In this document: piece after piece, positions 22,001 to 33,763 of the stretch
Numbering within the stretch: the stretch's first letter is position 1
Layout: each line of letters begins with the position of its first letter
DNA from: Septoria linicola
Taxonomy: Eukaryota > Ascomycota > Dothideomycetes > Mycosphaerellales > Mycosphaerellaceae
NCBI GenBank assembly: GCA_024114885.1
Contig: CP099421.1
Coordinates: 1,612,001-1,676,000 of the forward strand
Reading direction: 5' to 3'
DNA: 64,000 nt
Notes under the pieces: generated by a model
The model's database searches: none
What the model was told of the DNA's origin: nothing
The model's input: only the letters and a program-made list of their open reading frames with translations
Translations under genes and position numbers: made by a program

Positions 22001-25000
22001 GAGCATCTTCTCCGCACGACAAACCCGCGACGAGGAGGTCGTGCTTCAGCTTCGCGATGCCAACAGAGAGAAGACCGGCGACGTCGTGCTTACTGTGCTC
22101 TCCCACACACGAGCGAACGCAAAGAATGCCCTGATCATCGAGATCCTGCAGAAGTATCGACCAAACCAGCCGGGCGTCGGAAATGTCGCCAAATACCTTC
22201 GCAAATCGCTACAGCAGCTGGCGGAGCTTGAGGGCCGTGCTACTGCCAAGGTGGCACTCAAAGCCCGTGAGCTGCTCATCCAGTGCTCGATGCCTTCACT
22301 CGAAGAACGCACGTCACAGATGGAGCACATCCTTCGATCGGCTGTAATCGAGTCTCGTTATGGCGAGAGTGGCTGGGAGCACCGGGAGCCCAACTTCGAA
22401 GTCATCAAAGAGGTTGTTGACTCGAAGTACACTGTCTTTGATGTCCTACCACAATTCTTCGGCCATCAAGATCCATGGGTCTCACTCGCTGCACTTGAGG
22501 TGTACACTCGCCGTGCATACCGCGCCTATCAGCTCAAGACGATAGACTATCAAGCAGAAGGAGATGCACCGTTCGTGCTGGCTTGGGAGTTCGCCCTTAG
22601 GAAGGTCGGAGAGGCCGAGTTTGGGCTTCCGGTGGAATCTTCCCACCCATCCACCCCAGGAACTCCCGCTGAAGGATTTGGTCGTGTGCACTCCATCAGT
22701 GACATGAGCTACATTGGCCGCCAAGCTGGCGGAGGCTCCGAGCCCAACCGCCGTGGCGCGGTCATCCCTGTGCATTTTATTGATGAGGCCGACGACTCGC
22801 TCATGAAGGCACTGGAGACATTCCCGGTTGCGAAGGGCGCCAAGAGCAGAGCTGACCAAGGTGGACTGATGGCTGACCTATCCAAGAAGCGTGGACCACA
22901 AAACGCTCCACCAGAGAACCCAGCCGAGGAACTGACAGCCGTGTGCAATGTTGCTGTGCGCGATGCTGAAAGCATTGACGACAAGGACATTCTGTCGCGC
23001 CTTCTGCCAATCGTAAAGGACTACAAGGATGAGCTCCTTGCCCGCCGCGTCCGACGATTGACATTCATCTGTGGTCACAAGGATGGCACATACCCAGGCT
23101 ACTACACCTTCCGCGGACCTGCGTACGAGGAGGACACCTCGATTCGCCACATTGAACCAGCGCTTGCCTTCCAGCTTGAGCTCGGACGACTAGCGAAGTT
23201 CAACATCAAGCCCGTCTTCACGGAGAACCGCAACATCCACATGTACGAGGCTATCGGCAAGGGTGTCGAGACCGACAAGCGTTACTTTACGAGAGCAACC
23301 GTTCGGCCAGGCCAGCTGCGGGAGGAGATCCCAACTGCAGAGTACATGATCTCAGAGGCCGATCGTCTGATGACTGACATTCTCGACGCCATGGAAATCG
23401 TTGGTAACAACGGGTCTGATATGAACCATATCTTCATCAACTTCTCCGCCGTCTTCCCACTTGACCCCAAGGAAGTTGAGGAAGCGCTTGGAAACTTCCT
23501 CGACCGCTTCGGCAGCCGTGCTTGGAGACTGCGTGTCACCGGAGCTGAGATTCGCCTGGTCTGCACAAATCCTGAGACAGGTGCTCCATTCCCAATGCGA
23601 GTGAACATTACAAACACATCCGGATACATTGTCCAGGTCGAGCTGTATGAAGAACGCAAGTCGGAGAAGACCAACGAATGGTTGTTCCACTCGATCGGAG
23701 GCACAACCAAGATCGGCACCATGCACTTGCGCCCAGTCAGCACTCCTTACGAGACGAAGGGTGCGCTGCAGCCCAAGCGTTACAAGGCACACATCATGGG
23801 CACTCAATATGTCTACGATTTCCCAGAGTTGTTCCGTCAAGCTATCGAGAACTCTTGGAATGCAGTATCTGCTCAGCATCCATCCATGCGCGAGAAGCAG
23901 CCCGTCAAGGGAGAGTGCATTGAGTACAGCGAGCTCGTGATTGATGACAACGATAATCTCGCAGAGGTCAACCGTGAGCCAGGAGCTAATAACATTGGCA
24001 TGGTCGGTTGGATTATCACTGCGAAGACGCCCGAGTACCCACGTGGCCGCCGCTTCATCATTATCGCCAACGACATCACGCACAAGATTGGTTCATTCGG
24101 TCCTCAAGAAGATCGCTTCTTCCACAAGTGCTCTGAGCTGGCCCGCAAGCTCGGCATCCCACGTCTCTACCTCTCTGCCAACTCCGGTGCGCGTATCGGC
24201 ATGGCCGAGGAGCTGATTCCACACTTCTCTGTCGCATGGAAGGATCCCACTAGGCAAGAAGCTGGCTTCGAGTACCTGTACTTGACACCAGAGAAGAAGG
24301 CACGCTTCGAAGACGGCGCGCTCAAGCACGTCATCACTGAGCAGATCACAGTCGGCAATGAGGTCCGCCACAAGATCACCACTATCGTTGGATCCGAGGA
24401 CGGACTTGGTGTCGAATGTTTGAAGGGCTCTGGTCTCATCGCCGGTGAGACCTCGCGTGCCTACGAGGATATCTTCACCTGCACACTCGTCACATGTCGA
24501 TCAGTCGGTATTGGTGCTTACCTTGTCCGTCTCGGCCAGCGTGCAATTCAGATTGAGGGCCAGCCGATTATCCTCACCGGTGCACCAGCTATCAACAAGC
24601 TCTTGGGTCGCGAAGTCTACACTTCCAACTTGCAGCTCGGTGGTACTCAGATCATGTACAAGAACGGTGTTTCACATATGACTGCAAGCGATGACTTTGA
24701 GGGCGTGTCTAAGATGGTCAAGTGGCTGTCTTTCGTTCCAGAAAAGAAGGGCGCTCCTGTGCCCATCTCGCCTTCTGCAGACACTTGGGATCGCGAGATC
24801 ACATTCCACCCACCACAAAAGGCTCCATATGACGTGCGTCACCTCATTGCTGGACAGGATACAGACGAGGGCTTCAAATCGGGTCTGTTCGACAACGGCT
24901 CCTTTGAAGAGGCTCTTGGAGGCTGGGCTCGCACCGTCGTCGTTGGTCGCGCCCGTCTTGGCGGTATTCCAGTCGGTGTCATCGGAGTAGAGACACGATC

Positions 25001-26021
25001 GATTGAGAACGTCACACCTGCTGATCCAGCCAACCCAGACTCGATCGAGCAAGTCACGAACGAGGCTGGAGGTGTTTGGTACCCGAACAGTGCTTTCAAG
25101 ACTGCTCAGGCTATCAAGGACTTTAATAATGGTGAGCAGCTGCCACTCATGATTCTGGCCAACTGGCGTGGTTTCTCTGGTGGTCAGCGTGACATGTACA
25201 ACGAGGTCCTGAAGTACGGATCGTACATCGTTGACGCGCTGGTCAAGTATGAGCAGCCAGTGTTCGTATACATCCCACCGTTTGGCGAGCTTCGTGGTGG
25301 GTCGTGGGTCGTGGTCGACCCAACTATCAACCCACAAATGATGGAGATGTACGCCGACGAAGAGGCTCGTGGAGGTGTCCTGGAACCGGAGGGAATCGTT
25401 GGCATCAAGTACCGCAAGGAACGTCAACTCGAAACCATGGCTCGCCTCGACCCCGAATACGCCGACCTTAAGCGCCAAGTCGTGGACAAGAGTCTCACTG
25501 CAGACCAGCAGAACGCAATCCGCAAGAAGATGACGGAGCGCGAGGAGAGGCTTCTCCCAGTCTACCTGCAAATCTCGCTGCAGTACGCCGACCTGCACGA
25601 TCGCGCCGGCCGCATGAAGGCCAAGGACGCGATCCGCATGCCTCTCGTCTGGTCGCAGGCCCGCCGCTTCTTCTACTGGCGTCTGCGCCGCCGTTTGAAC
25701 GAGGAGCACGTCCTCAAGCGCATCGCCAACTCCCAGTCCAAGGAACTCGTCAGCCGGACCAACAACCTCAAGACTCTCGAGTCGTGGTCTGCTGTGCCCA
25801 ACTACAGCACTGATGACCAAGCTGTTGCTGTGTGGTTCGAGGAGAACCGCAAGGTCGTTGGAGATAAGATCGAAGCGCTCAAGACGGATACGATCGCGTA
25901 TGATGTTGCTGCGCTTATGCGGAGCCATAAGAACGGTGGATTGAAGGGTGTGGCGCAGGTGCTGAGCATGCTGCCTGTGGAGGAGAAGGAGGAAGTGCTA
26001 AGCTGGTTGGCAAAGTCGTAG
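19070..26021 (+). CDS. ACC1: Acetyl-CoA carboxylase
   Basis: Join 19070-19252, 19317-19582, 19643-26021 gives 2275 residues, the normal length of the fungal multidomain enzyme. It carboxylates acetyl-CoA to malonyl-CoA, the committed step of cytosolic fatty-acid synthesis. Order of parts: biotin carboxylase (VLIANNGIAAVKEIRS; glycine loop EGGGGKGIRKV; ELNPRLQVEHPTTE), biotin carrier domain with VEVMKMYM (biotinylated Lys about 734, codon at 21393), the large central region, and the carboxyltransferase halves (SGARIGMAEEL; LANWRGFSGGQRDMYNEVL). Both introns are near the 5' end (64 and 60 nt; GTGAGT...ACAG and GTGAGT...GCAG), and each restores the frame. The last intron splits the Trp codon of AVWAGWGHASENP. 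Long ORFs on the opposite strand are shadows caused by its codon use. Confidence 0.98.
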
Positions 26022-26604
26022 ATGTGAGCAGAAGAAGAGGAAGAGTGAATTATGTTTGTTCGTGACTGGCAGGCAGGCAGGCAGGCAGGCAGGCAGGCGT
26101 TCTTGCTCAGTGCTCAAGTGAGGAGGGATCATTGCAATGGAGTTTTGTTTTCCGTTCCACGTTCAGACGGCTGTGACATAGAGTGAGAGATATCATCATA
26201 CTGTACAGTTCTTACCTTTCACTATCCTTTCCTCGTACTTTTTCTTCGCTACTGCTTAGCGATGTTGCAAGGTCACAATTTCAAGTCTGGAGAACGTAAG
26301 ACTTAATCTGCAATTGATTGCATTTTCCACGTGCCGACGAGGGTCGTCGTCGGCGAACCATTAGCGGTGCTATGCTGTCCCGCCTACTGTATGTAATGCA
26401 CCAGAATGTCATGCCGTGCCCACGCACGGCCTATGCGTCAGAGAGGCTTCCATGCCTATCACATCCTGAACGCCATGCTTCCCGAGGTGCAATGTAGAAC
26501 AAAAGTTGTGTTCCAAAGCCTCCAAACCAGCCTCACTGTATGCTGCTCCCACTTTTGCTGCCGCTGTAACGCCTATGAGGTAGCAATCAAAGCGAACCCG
26601 ACGC
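26022..26604. other. Intergenic between convergent ACC1 and CDC27
   Basis: 3' ends of both genes. Contains the GGCA microsatellite and nothing else recognised. Confidence 0.5.
26068..26098 (+). repeat. (GGCA)n microsatellite
   Basis: Seven to eight perfect GGCA tetranucleotides, in the ACC1 3' flank about 50 bases after the stop. Confidence 0.95.
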
Positions 26605-29077
26605 TCAATCATCATCGCTCGTATCATCTTCGTCCTGGTCAAGTGCTTCCATGGCTTCTTTGATGAAAGGTGCAGCCTAAGTAAAAGTGTTAGTTGAGCG
26701 TCACACACAGCAGGGATACCATGATCAATCTCACCTTCACATCCAAATTCAGAGCAGTCGTGAAAGCCTTCAAAGCCTGGCCCTTGTCTTGCAACCCTTT
26801 GTAACACTTTCCAAGCAAGAACCATACATTCGCCTCGTCTGATGCCTGATCGCGCAAAACCTCCAGCTCCATGAGCGCTTGAGGGTAAAATTTCATATGC
26901 ATGAGCACTCTCGCCTTCTTGAATCTCGCCAGTGCAGAATCAGGTGCCATTTCGAGAGCTTTGGTGTAATTCGCCAATGCGCCCTTCTTGTTGTGCAGGC
27001 GCTCCAATACTACTCCAATGCAGACAAGTAGAGTGCTATTCGTGGGGTTGATCGCAGCGGCTTTTCGATAGTGGATCTCTGCGTCTTCATTCTTGCCCAT
27101 GCGTTCGTAGCACTTTCCGAGACCATACCAGCCATTATAGTGGCGAAAGTCGATAGCGACGGCTTTTCGGAAGGCCGTGAGTGCAGAGTCAAAGGCCTCG
27201 TTGGCGATATACTCGTGACCCATGAGTGTCCAGGCATACGTGAAGCGCTCGTCGAGTTGTGTCGCACGCTTGAAAGCTGCGATTGCCTGGTCGTGCTCAC
27301 GTGCGAGGGAGAAAGCGTTGCCGACTGCAACCCATGTCTGCGGTGCATCGAAGTGGTTGTCGCGCAAAACGCGGCAAAGCATTGTCAAAGCTGTGTCTTT
27401 CTTCAAGTGCCAGAGAACTGTAGAATAGACCTCTAAATCCTCCACCCGAGAAGGCTGCAGTTTCATGAGCCTGCCGAAGCAGTCTTCGGCAGACTTGTAG
27501 TCTTGCTGCTCGTGATATGCTTTGCCCATCTGAGCAAGCACCCAAGGCGTCTCTCGCTGTGCGGTAGGCAATGTACGGAATGCTGACACTGCATCGTCGA
27601 GTTTGAAAGTGGCAGTTGCTTGACAGCCAATTGCAAGTTGCCTGAAGTTGTCCAAAAGTGCCGACAGTGCCTGTCTCTCTGCCTTCAGATCTTCTTCGGA
27701 AGGCCCAGGTGGCGGCTTCTGCAGGACCGCGGACGTGACTGATGGCACAGCAGGCCCTCGATCCCCGTTGCGACTCAGCGCCCGCTTCTCCTTCTCCCTG
27801 TCTTCTGGCGGCATAATTTTACGATTGCCACTTACGACACGGCCGACTACCGCTCCTGTCCTGCCTTTGGTGCCTGTCGCCGCCTTTGCTGTGCGAGCCG
27901 TCCTATCAGCTCGCATTGCTGCTGACGTCGCAGTCTCTGCTGCCGAACGCGTGGTCCTGGTGGTCGTCGTGGCTTGAGTGAACAGTCGATTACTCCTCCT
28001 AGGTGGTCCAGAATCGGTGTTCGAAGGCGGAGGCGCTCCAGATGCTGTCCGCTTCTGACCTCCCACGCTCGGCTTCCGCGGGGCCTGCTGTGGATCTTCT
28101 GCCAGTTCTTGCGAAGGTGCAATACCTCGCTGGGGTGGCCGTAGCCGATCTGAGCCCGTCTCCAACTGCTGTCCTGGACGCGCTCTTCTCGACGGTGCTG
28201 CAGGTGGGCCCATGAACACGTCGCTGTCTTCCGTTGGGAAATCATCATCCGCCATCACGACATTACCGGTCGGCGTGTCCCATTCAGATAGAGCAGGGCG
28301 TGCCATCATCCCCGATGCTGGACCCAGCACCGACTTGCCCTTTGTTCTCATCGTCCCCTCCTCGCCAGCGGCTCCTGCTCTTATCGAAGTGAACGGATCG
28401 TCCATCGCGAGAACACCGGTGGGGGCAAAATTGAGCTGAGGCGCCAACGGCAGGCGCGATTCCTTCTCCGTCTTATCGACATAGATATGCGCACTGTCCG
28501 ACTCTTCTGCTCCAACAGCCAGCTCTCCTGCCGCCCTGAACATGTGATCTACCTTGAGATCTGCGCCAATCTTGCACAAGCCATCGAATGCGTCCCAAGT
28601 GAAAGCGTTCATCTTATGAGCCTCCATGTACGCATCGCCAGCCTTGACGTAGTTCTCGTTGGCACGATGCAGATGTCCCAGCAGCGTCAGCACCGCCGGC
28701 GCATCGGGCAAATGTCGACGCGACGTTTCTGAGTGCTTCTGCGAATCATTTCTCCCCGTCCATTGTGCCTTGGACTTCTCCAAAGCCGTGATACCTTCGG
28801 AGTAGCGCGCAAGCTGCAGACACGACTGCGCAAGGATGTATGCGCAACCCAGATGTCTCCCCGTAGCGCCAAACTTGTGTGCAAAGTCGAAGGCAGCCTT
28901 GAAGCGGCGTGATCGAAAGTAGGTGAGGGCGAGCAGATGTGCTGCGTCGGGGTTCCGGGGGTCGAGAGCATGCAGGCGGCCGGCGAGGAAGTTGGCGTTG
29001 TCGAGCAGGTCATGGTCGAGGTGGTAGTAGATTTGCTGCTTCAGCTGCGCAACAGCGATGCCCGTCGAAGGCGACAT
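26605..29077 (-). CDS. CDC27: Anaphase-promoting complex subunit CDC27 (APC3)
   Basis: Complement of join 26605-26676, 26735-29077; 804 residues. N-terminal TPRs (residues 1-200) contain the conserved LKQQIYYHLDHDLLDNANFL and LDPRNPDAAHLLALTYFRSR; a long Arg/Ser/Pro/Thr linker follows; the C-terminal TPR superhelix (about 500-790) has WVAVGNAFSLAREHDQAIAA, GHEYIANEAFDSALTAFRKA and YNGWYGLGKCYERMGK. This is Cdc27/Nuc2/BimA, which forms a V-shaped dimer in the APC/C and binds IR tails of coactivators. Without the last intron (GTGAGA...CTCAACTAAC...TTAG) the frame would end in an unconserved tail; with it the protein ends in an acidic DEDDTSDDD. Start ATG at 29077 is in strong context and leads straight into the conserved helix. 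Confidence 0.95.
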
Positions 29078-29486
29078 GTCGGCGTGAGGAAGATTCGGAA
29101 GAAGGAGAAGGAGAGTTGAAGAATGCTGTCGAGCCAGTCATGGAGCTGCGAGGGACGGACGGTGCATGTGCATGTGCATGTGCAAGTGCATGTGCGTGCA
29201 TGGAGGGCACCCTCGATGCAAGGTCTCGTGTGTCGGTCGGTCGGTCCGTCGAAGTGTGGAAGGTCTCACAGAAGCGCCGGGTGGGAAGAATGGCAGGCGC
29301 GAGTGGCGACAGAGTGGCCGAGAGGCAGTCGCTGGTCAATGTTGATATCGCTGGAAGGCAGTGACGACTTTGTTTATGCGCGCGGGCGGTAAGAAGCACG
29401 AGCCACGTCCCTTCCTTCCACTTTCACAGACGCCAAGCCATCACCCAACTCATGCTACCTGTACAAGACCACCACCTGCTCACATC
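29078..29486. other. Divergent promoter of CDC27 and SND2
   Basis: About 400 bases shared by the two divergent genes. It includes the GTGCAT hexamer array and a GTCG run at 29233-29250. Confidence 0.5.
29162..29203 (+). repeat. GTGCAT hexanucleotide array
   Basis: About seven copies of GTGCAT with two variants (GTGCAA, GTGCGT), lying in the CDC27-SND2 promoter. Confidence 0.9.
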
Positions 29487-30073
29487 ATGGCCAAAGTAAG
29501 TCTTCATGCCGATACTATGCATGAGCCAGCGTTGACCATCCTCTCCAGAAAGCATTGAAAACACAAGCCCAGAGCAACACCACCACGCTGAACCGCACCC
29601 ACCAAATCTCCCTGGCCATCAATGCCCTGTATCTCGTCCTCAGCCTGCTGGTCTTCCGTCGACGCAACTTGTTCCTCTACTTCCTCTTCAACGCTCCCGC
29701 TCTCATCATCCAGTTCTGGTTCGAGCGCATTGCACGCCCCACCTATGTCGATGGAGAACTCAAGCGAGCCGGCGAGGATCTGGAAGCCAAGGGGTTGACC
29801 GAGTTCATGTGGGATATTCTGTACTGGACATGGGGCACGATTGTTCTGGTTGCTATTGTGGGAGATTATGGCTGGTGGGTGTATGCTGTTGTTCCGCTGT
29901 ATAGTATCTGGAGTGCGTGGACGACGTATAGTGGGTTCAAGACGGGGATGGGAGGGATGATGCCTGGTGGCGCGACAGATCCGATGAAGGTGCAGGGAGA
30001 AGGTGCTGGTGGGCAGAGTAAGAGGCAAGCAAAGCTGGAGAAGAGAGGTGGACAGCGTGTGCAGTATCGATGA
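29487..30073 (+). CDS. SND2: SND2/TMEM208 ER-targeting membrane protein
   Basis: Join 29487-29495, 29549-30073; 177 residues. The first exon is only nine bases (Met-Ala-Lys) followed by GTAAGT; the second opens with KALKTQAQSNTTTLNRTH. Two hydrophobic hairpins are visible: ISLAINALYLVLSLLVF with LFLYFLFNAPALIIQF, and TIVLVAIVGDYGWW with VYAVVPLYSIWSAW. The tail is basic and ends SKRQAKLEKRGGQRVQYR, conserved in the DUF788/TMEM208 family. Snd2 acts in the SRP-independent pathway that targets proteins to the ER. The frame alone lacks an ATG at its beginning (a TTG at 29555), so the tiny first exon is required. Confidence 0.92.
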
Positions 30074-30167
30074 GAGGGGGAAAAACAGAGGTAGGTACAT
30101 GCTAACAATGCTGTCTGCCATTTTTTCACTCATGCACCACGTCAACCTGCTTCATGGACACATGCGA

Positions 30168-30455
30168 TTAGAAGTAACCTCCCGGATATCTACCACCACC
30201 GGGCTTCTGCATGCCCATAAACTGGCCGCGAGCATTATCGAACCACTGGTCACCTGCATACCCTGACCAGCCATCATTGTACGCAAACTCGTACTCCCTC
30301 GAACCAGGACTGCCATAGCGACGGTTCGCAGCATTCATGTTGTTCATTTCCGACAACGCCACTCGGCCTCGGTACGAGTAGCCTTGCGGGCCCCTATACG
30401 GCGTCCTGCGGCGATGCTGAGAGAAAGATGCACGCGAGCCAGGCCAAGGTTGCAT
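30168..30455 (-). CDS. Hypothetical small Gly/Tyr/Arg-rich protein
   Basis: 95 residues, ATG at 30455. Composition is biased and consistent along the frame (PYRGPQGYSYRGRVAL, GSREYEFAYNDGWSGYAGDQ, GMQKPGGGRYPGGYF). No family recognised; it could also be the last exon of a longer gene. It is convergent with SND2, only about 95 bases separating the stops. Coding is plausible but rests on composition. Confidence 0.45.
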   Translation of the reverse strand: MQPWPGSRASFSQHRRRTPYRGPQGYSYRGRVALSEMNNMNAANRRYGSPGSREYEFAYNDGWSGYAGDQWFDNARGQFMGMQKPGGGRYPGGYF

Positions 30456-30771
30456 GTTTGCTGTTGTCAGTAGTAATTGCTTTGTGACGGGAATCTACGA
30501 GGATTGAGCAGATTATATGTGGTAGTTCGAGATGTATTCACGAATGCACTCGATGCCATCATACCTCAGGCCGCATAAGTTTGGCAGTCAAGTAGATTGC
30601 GAGTACAAGACCTTGCCACTAGAACGTGACGTATGACTTCGCTAGGTCTCACTGTGCGTTCAAAGCATTGCATTTGCTGTACTGCAGATGCTGGACAGTG
30701 CACCCTCTAGCTCTTCCTTGATGTGAATCAGCCGTGCTCATGCCCCATTGCGAGCCCGTAGATTCACTTGG
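30456..30771. other. Intergenic
   Basis: About 315 bases between the 5' end of the small hypothetical gene and the 3' end of RAM1. Nothing recognised. Confidence 0.4.
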
Positions 30772-32298
30772 CTATGATGGCCAAGCTTCCTTGTCTCGGA
30801 AACCACCCTTCTGGAACTGCACTCTCGTCTTCTCCACGACATCCAGCGGCAGCACGAACACTGGGTGTACCGGCAGCACCAAATCCTCCACATCTATCGC
30901 CAAAGCCTGCCGTTCCTCCTCAGTCGGAGTCTCAGCCGTCCACTGAAAGGCGGCGTTGCGTCTTCCACTCTCGTCTGTCGCAGGAGCCTTGGTATCAAAA
31001 TGAAAGTAATTCATCGCTGCACTCAATCCCGCGAGCGAGTAGCACGTATGATATGCATCTGGTCTCGTTGACGGTTTATCCCTCATGCCGCCTTTCTTGC
31101 CGGGTTGTTGTCCACAACAGAGTAGATAGCGTACCAATCCTGCTCGACTCCAGAGATCGATCTGTTTGCCGCTGTGGTTGGGTCCTGCAATCGCTGCTTG
31201 AATGAGTGCCCAGCAGCCTCCGACCCAGTGGCTGTAGCAAGCGTCAACGAGCTTGTTCGTTCGTCCGGCAAAGCCTCCTTCGGGGGAATTCTGGATGCCT
31301 GTGAGCCAGGAGAGGAGCGAGTCGACGTTGAGGTACTTCGATATGCTGATGTGGGGTGCGTCGATGATGCTCAGACATGCTAGAGCACAGAAGGCATATG
31401 CGCCATGTGCTTCGTTGGTTGGTGCGCCCGCAATGCCGCCTTCGTATGTTTGGCATTTTCCCACCCACTCGCCCAGACCGTCGAGGAAAGATGTCAGTCC
31501 TGCTTGGCGAGCAGGTGCGTCCGGCGGAAGTTCGAGAGGTAAGTTCAGGAGTGTGATTGCGGTCATAGCACAGTATGCTCCACGGATATCCTCTTCTGCG
31601 TCGAGCGCCATTCGAAAGCCCCCGTCGGCTTGCTTGACTTGGCCAAGGAAGTGCCACATAGCTTTACGATCGACGACTTCCAGACCGCCGACTGCGGCGA
31701 GTGCAAGCAAAGTGGCATAAGTCCCAGCACAGTGACTGAGTTGTCCGTGCCCGCCACCAAAACCTCCTGAGCTGTTCTGCAGGGGCTTCACAGTGTCCAT
31801 CAAACGTTGTTTGTATTGGGCGACATCGTTGCCCATGAAAGAGAGGCCTCCCATGACCCAGTAGAAGACCCAAGGGCGGGATGCATCAATAGCAACATAC
31901 GCTCCCGGCAGCTCGCCTATCCAGTCTTCCAGAAACGAAGCATGCTTGATTCGATTGAGATGTGGAATGCCGTGACTGTTCAACGGTAAACCTAGTGATT
32001 GATCGCCAGTGAGGAGCGGAAGACATTCTGCCTCTGTCTTTGCTTGAGCTTCTGACGTGGTTGTCTGGAGACGGTCTGGGAACAGATTGAAGATGTCGCG
32101 ATGCAGGAGCCAAGGTGGCAAGCTCGCAGGTCTCTTATTGAGAAATGGCTTGCCTGGGAATGGGACGCCATCGATGCCATCTGAGTCCACATCTTCAAAT
32201 TCGGAATCGTTGTCGTCTGAGGGCAGTTCTTCGATGCGAGTGTCTTTGAGTGCTTCGTCGAGAGTGTCTTCAGCGTCTGCCTCGCGGAGTGCGACCAT
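30772..32298 (-). CDS. RAM1: Protein farnesyltransferase subunit beta
   Basis: Single exon of 508 residues with ATG at 32298. The prenyltransferase alpha-alpha barrel is seen as repeated blocks with QNSSGGFGGGHGQLSHCAGTYA, QADGGFRMALDAEEDIRGAY, YEGGIAGAPTNEAHGAYAFC and NSPEGGFAGRTNKLVDACYS. Zinc ligands are present: Asp and Cys in LVDACYSHW (about residue 350) and His in DAYHTCYSLAGLS (about residue 414). The GFGGG/HLAPTYA-type first repeat identifies the farnesyl rather than the geranylgeranyl type I or Rab subunit. It attaches farnesyl to CaaX proteins such as Ras and a-factor pheromone with the shared alpha subunit Ram2. The acidic N-terminal extension (residues 1-50) is variable in fungi. 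Confidence 0.95.
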   Translation of the reverse strand: MVALREADAEDTLDEALKDTRIEELPSDDNDSEFEDVDSDGIDGVPFPGKPFLNKRPASLPPWLLHRDIFNLFPDRLQTTTSEAQAKTEAECLPLLTGDQSLGLPLNSHGIPHLNRIKHASFLEDWIGELPGAYVAIDASRPWVFYWVMGGLSFMGNDVAQYKQRLMDTVKPLQNSSGGFGGGHGQLSHCAGTYATLLALAAVGGLEVVDRKAMWHFLGQVKQADGGFRMALDAEEDIRGAYCAMTAITLLNLPLELPPDAPARQAGLTSFLDGLGEWVGKCQTYEGGIAGAPTNEAHGAYAFCALACLSIIDAPHISISKYLNVDSLLSWLTGIQNSPEGGFAGRTNKLVDACYSHWVGGCWALIQAAIAGPNHSGKQIDLWSRAGLVRYLLCCGQQPGKKGGMRDKPSTRPDAYHTCYSLAGLSAAMNYFHFDTKAPATDESGRRNAAFQWTAETPTEEERQALAIDVEDLVLPVHPVFVLPLDVVEKTRVQFQKGGFRDKEAWPS

Positions 32299-32603
32299 TT
32301 TCGCTGATCAGGAAGCTGATTTCAATGTCAATGGCAACCGTTTGACCATCGCTTTTCAAGTTTTGTGCATTGGTCGAACAAAGCTGACTTCACAGGTAGC
32401 GTTTGCTTAGTATTGTTTGACTGGCATGTTGAACAAGAATCTTCTCCGTGTCGTGTATTTCGAAGCCTTTCCAACTCGTCAGCGCTGCCACCAGTACTAT
32501 CTGTTAGCGGGATGGTTTAGATCTTGTTCAGAATATGTACGACAAGGAAGTGGTGACACCAAGTGCATAGCGAGTAAAGTTGTAAATTTGGCGGAGAGTG
32601 ATA
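32299..32603. other. RAM1 promoter flank up to the mobile element
   Basis: About 305 bases with normal CpA/TpG content. The composition changes sharply only after about 32720, inside the element, because the last ~110 bases of the element's own end are little mutated. Confidence 0.5.
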
Positions 32604-32645
32604 AAGGTCCCTGTCGCGTACACGCAAGAATCTGACCTCGTCTCG

Positions 32646-32693
32646 GAGCACGTGAATTCTAGAGCACGTGAGTTCTACAGCACGTGAATCGTG
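32646..32693 (+). repeat. Subterminal 16-bp repeats with CACGTG core
   Basis: Three tandem 16-bp units: GAGCACGTGAATTCTA, GAGCACGTGAGTTCTA and CAGCACGTGAATCGTG, followed by another CACGTG. They sit about 40 bases inside the element's end. The short copy keeps only a reduced form (ACGTG at 7319-7323 and CACGTG at 7304-7309). Subterminal repeats are often transposase-binding sites; that is inference. Confidence 0.8.
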
Positions 32694-33062
32694 CACGTGC
32701 GACTCCGCGTCTTAGTAAGTAACAACACCTTCACGGTGCTAATTATAGTATAATGCCTATAATAATAGTTACTTTAACTAATTATATTATAGTATACGGT
32801 ACGCGCTTTATAACGTAATTAGTTTATATTTATCTCGTAGATCTATTTTAGAGACGTGCCCCGTAGGCGAGAGCCTTTAAAGAAAGTAAAGGTAAGAATT
32901 TCTATTAATCCTATTATTATTTTATTATAGAGTAAGGCTATCGTATTATAACTAAAATAAGCGCGTAACTAGACAGGTAGGTGCCTATTATAAGATCGTT
33001 ATTATTATTAGGTATAGGTAATATAACTATATCTTCTACTCGAGTTTATTTCTTTCTTTAAG

Positions 33063-33100
<38 letters not shown>

Positions 33101-33101
33101 T
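33063..33101 (+). repeat. (TAC)n trinucleotide tract
   Basis: About 13 copies of TAC/CTA. In this RIP-converted block such tracts are the expected product of an ancestral CAG/CTG-type repeat (inference). A second tract lies at about 33570-33592. Confidence 0.8.
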
Positions 33102-33763
33102 TACTAAGTACCTATAATAACTCTTTAATTATATATATTATATATAATAGTAGAGTCGCACCTCTTATACGTAATAGCTCGTAATAGCGGCTTACTACTA
33201 ATATTTCTAGATCGTCTTATATAAACTTATCTTCTTAATAAGTATTTACGAATAGTTTACTAATTATCTATCTATATAGAGTCGACTAGTTACTAGTACT
33301 AATAATTTGCCTTTAGGCGCTATAATTAGTAGTCGGTCGTAGTAGAGCTATAGAGAAGATTAGATATATACTATCTCTTACCCTTTCTATTATAAAATAT
33401 AACTCGTACTTTATAATAGAATCTCGAGAGTTTACTAATATTATAATATAGCTACTACCTCGACGTCTCCTACGCGCTTCGCGCTTTACGCCTATCTACT
33501 ACTACTAAGACTCGCTACTACGTCCTCTCTCGTTAGTACGCCTTCGCTTACGCTACCTACTACTATACTACTACTACTACTACTACTACTAATACTACTA
33601 CCGCTACTACTATCGCTACTACTAGCGCTACCTCGCCGCTATTATTCCTTAGTAACGACGACGACGACGATAATAACTAGGCTCTATTATAAGTTACTCT
33701 AAATCTATCCTTCGACTATATCTTAATTATACTAATACTTATACTTTAGGCTAGTACTCTAAG

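Noticed and set aside
24672..25928. 418-codon open frame on the minus strand
   Set aside because: It lies entirely antisense to the carboxyltransferase region of ACC1; its Leu/Val/Asp-rich sequence is the mirror of the biased ACC1 codons and matches no family.
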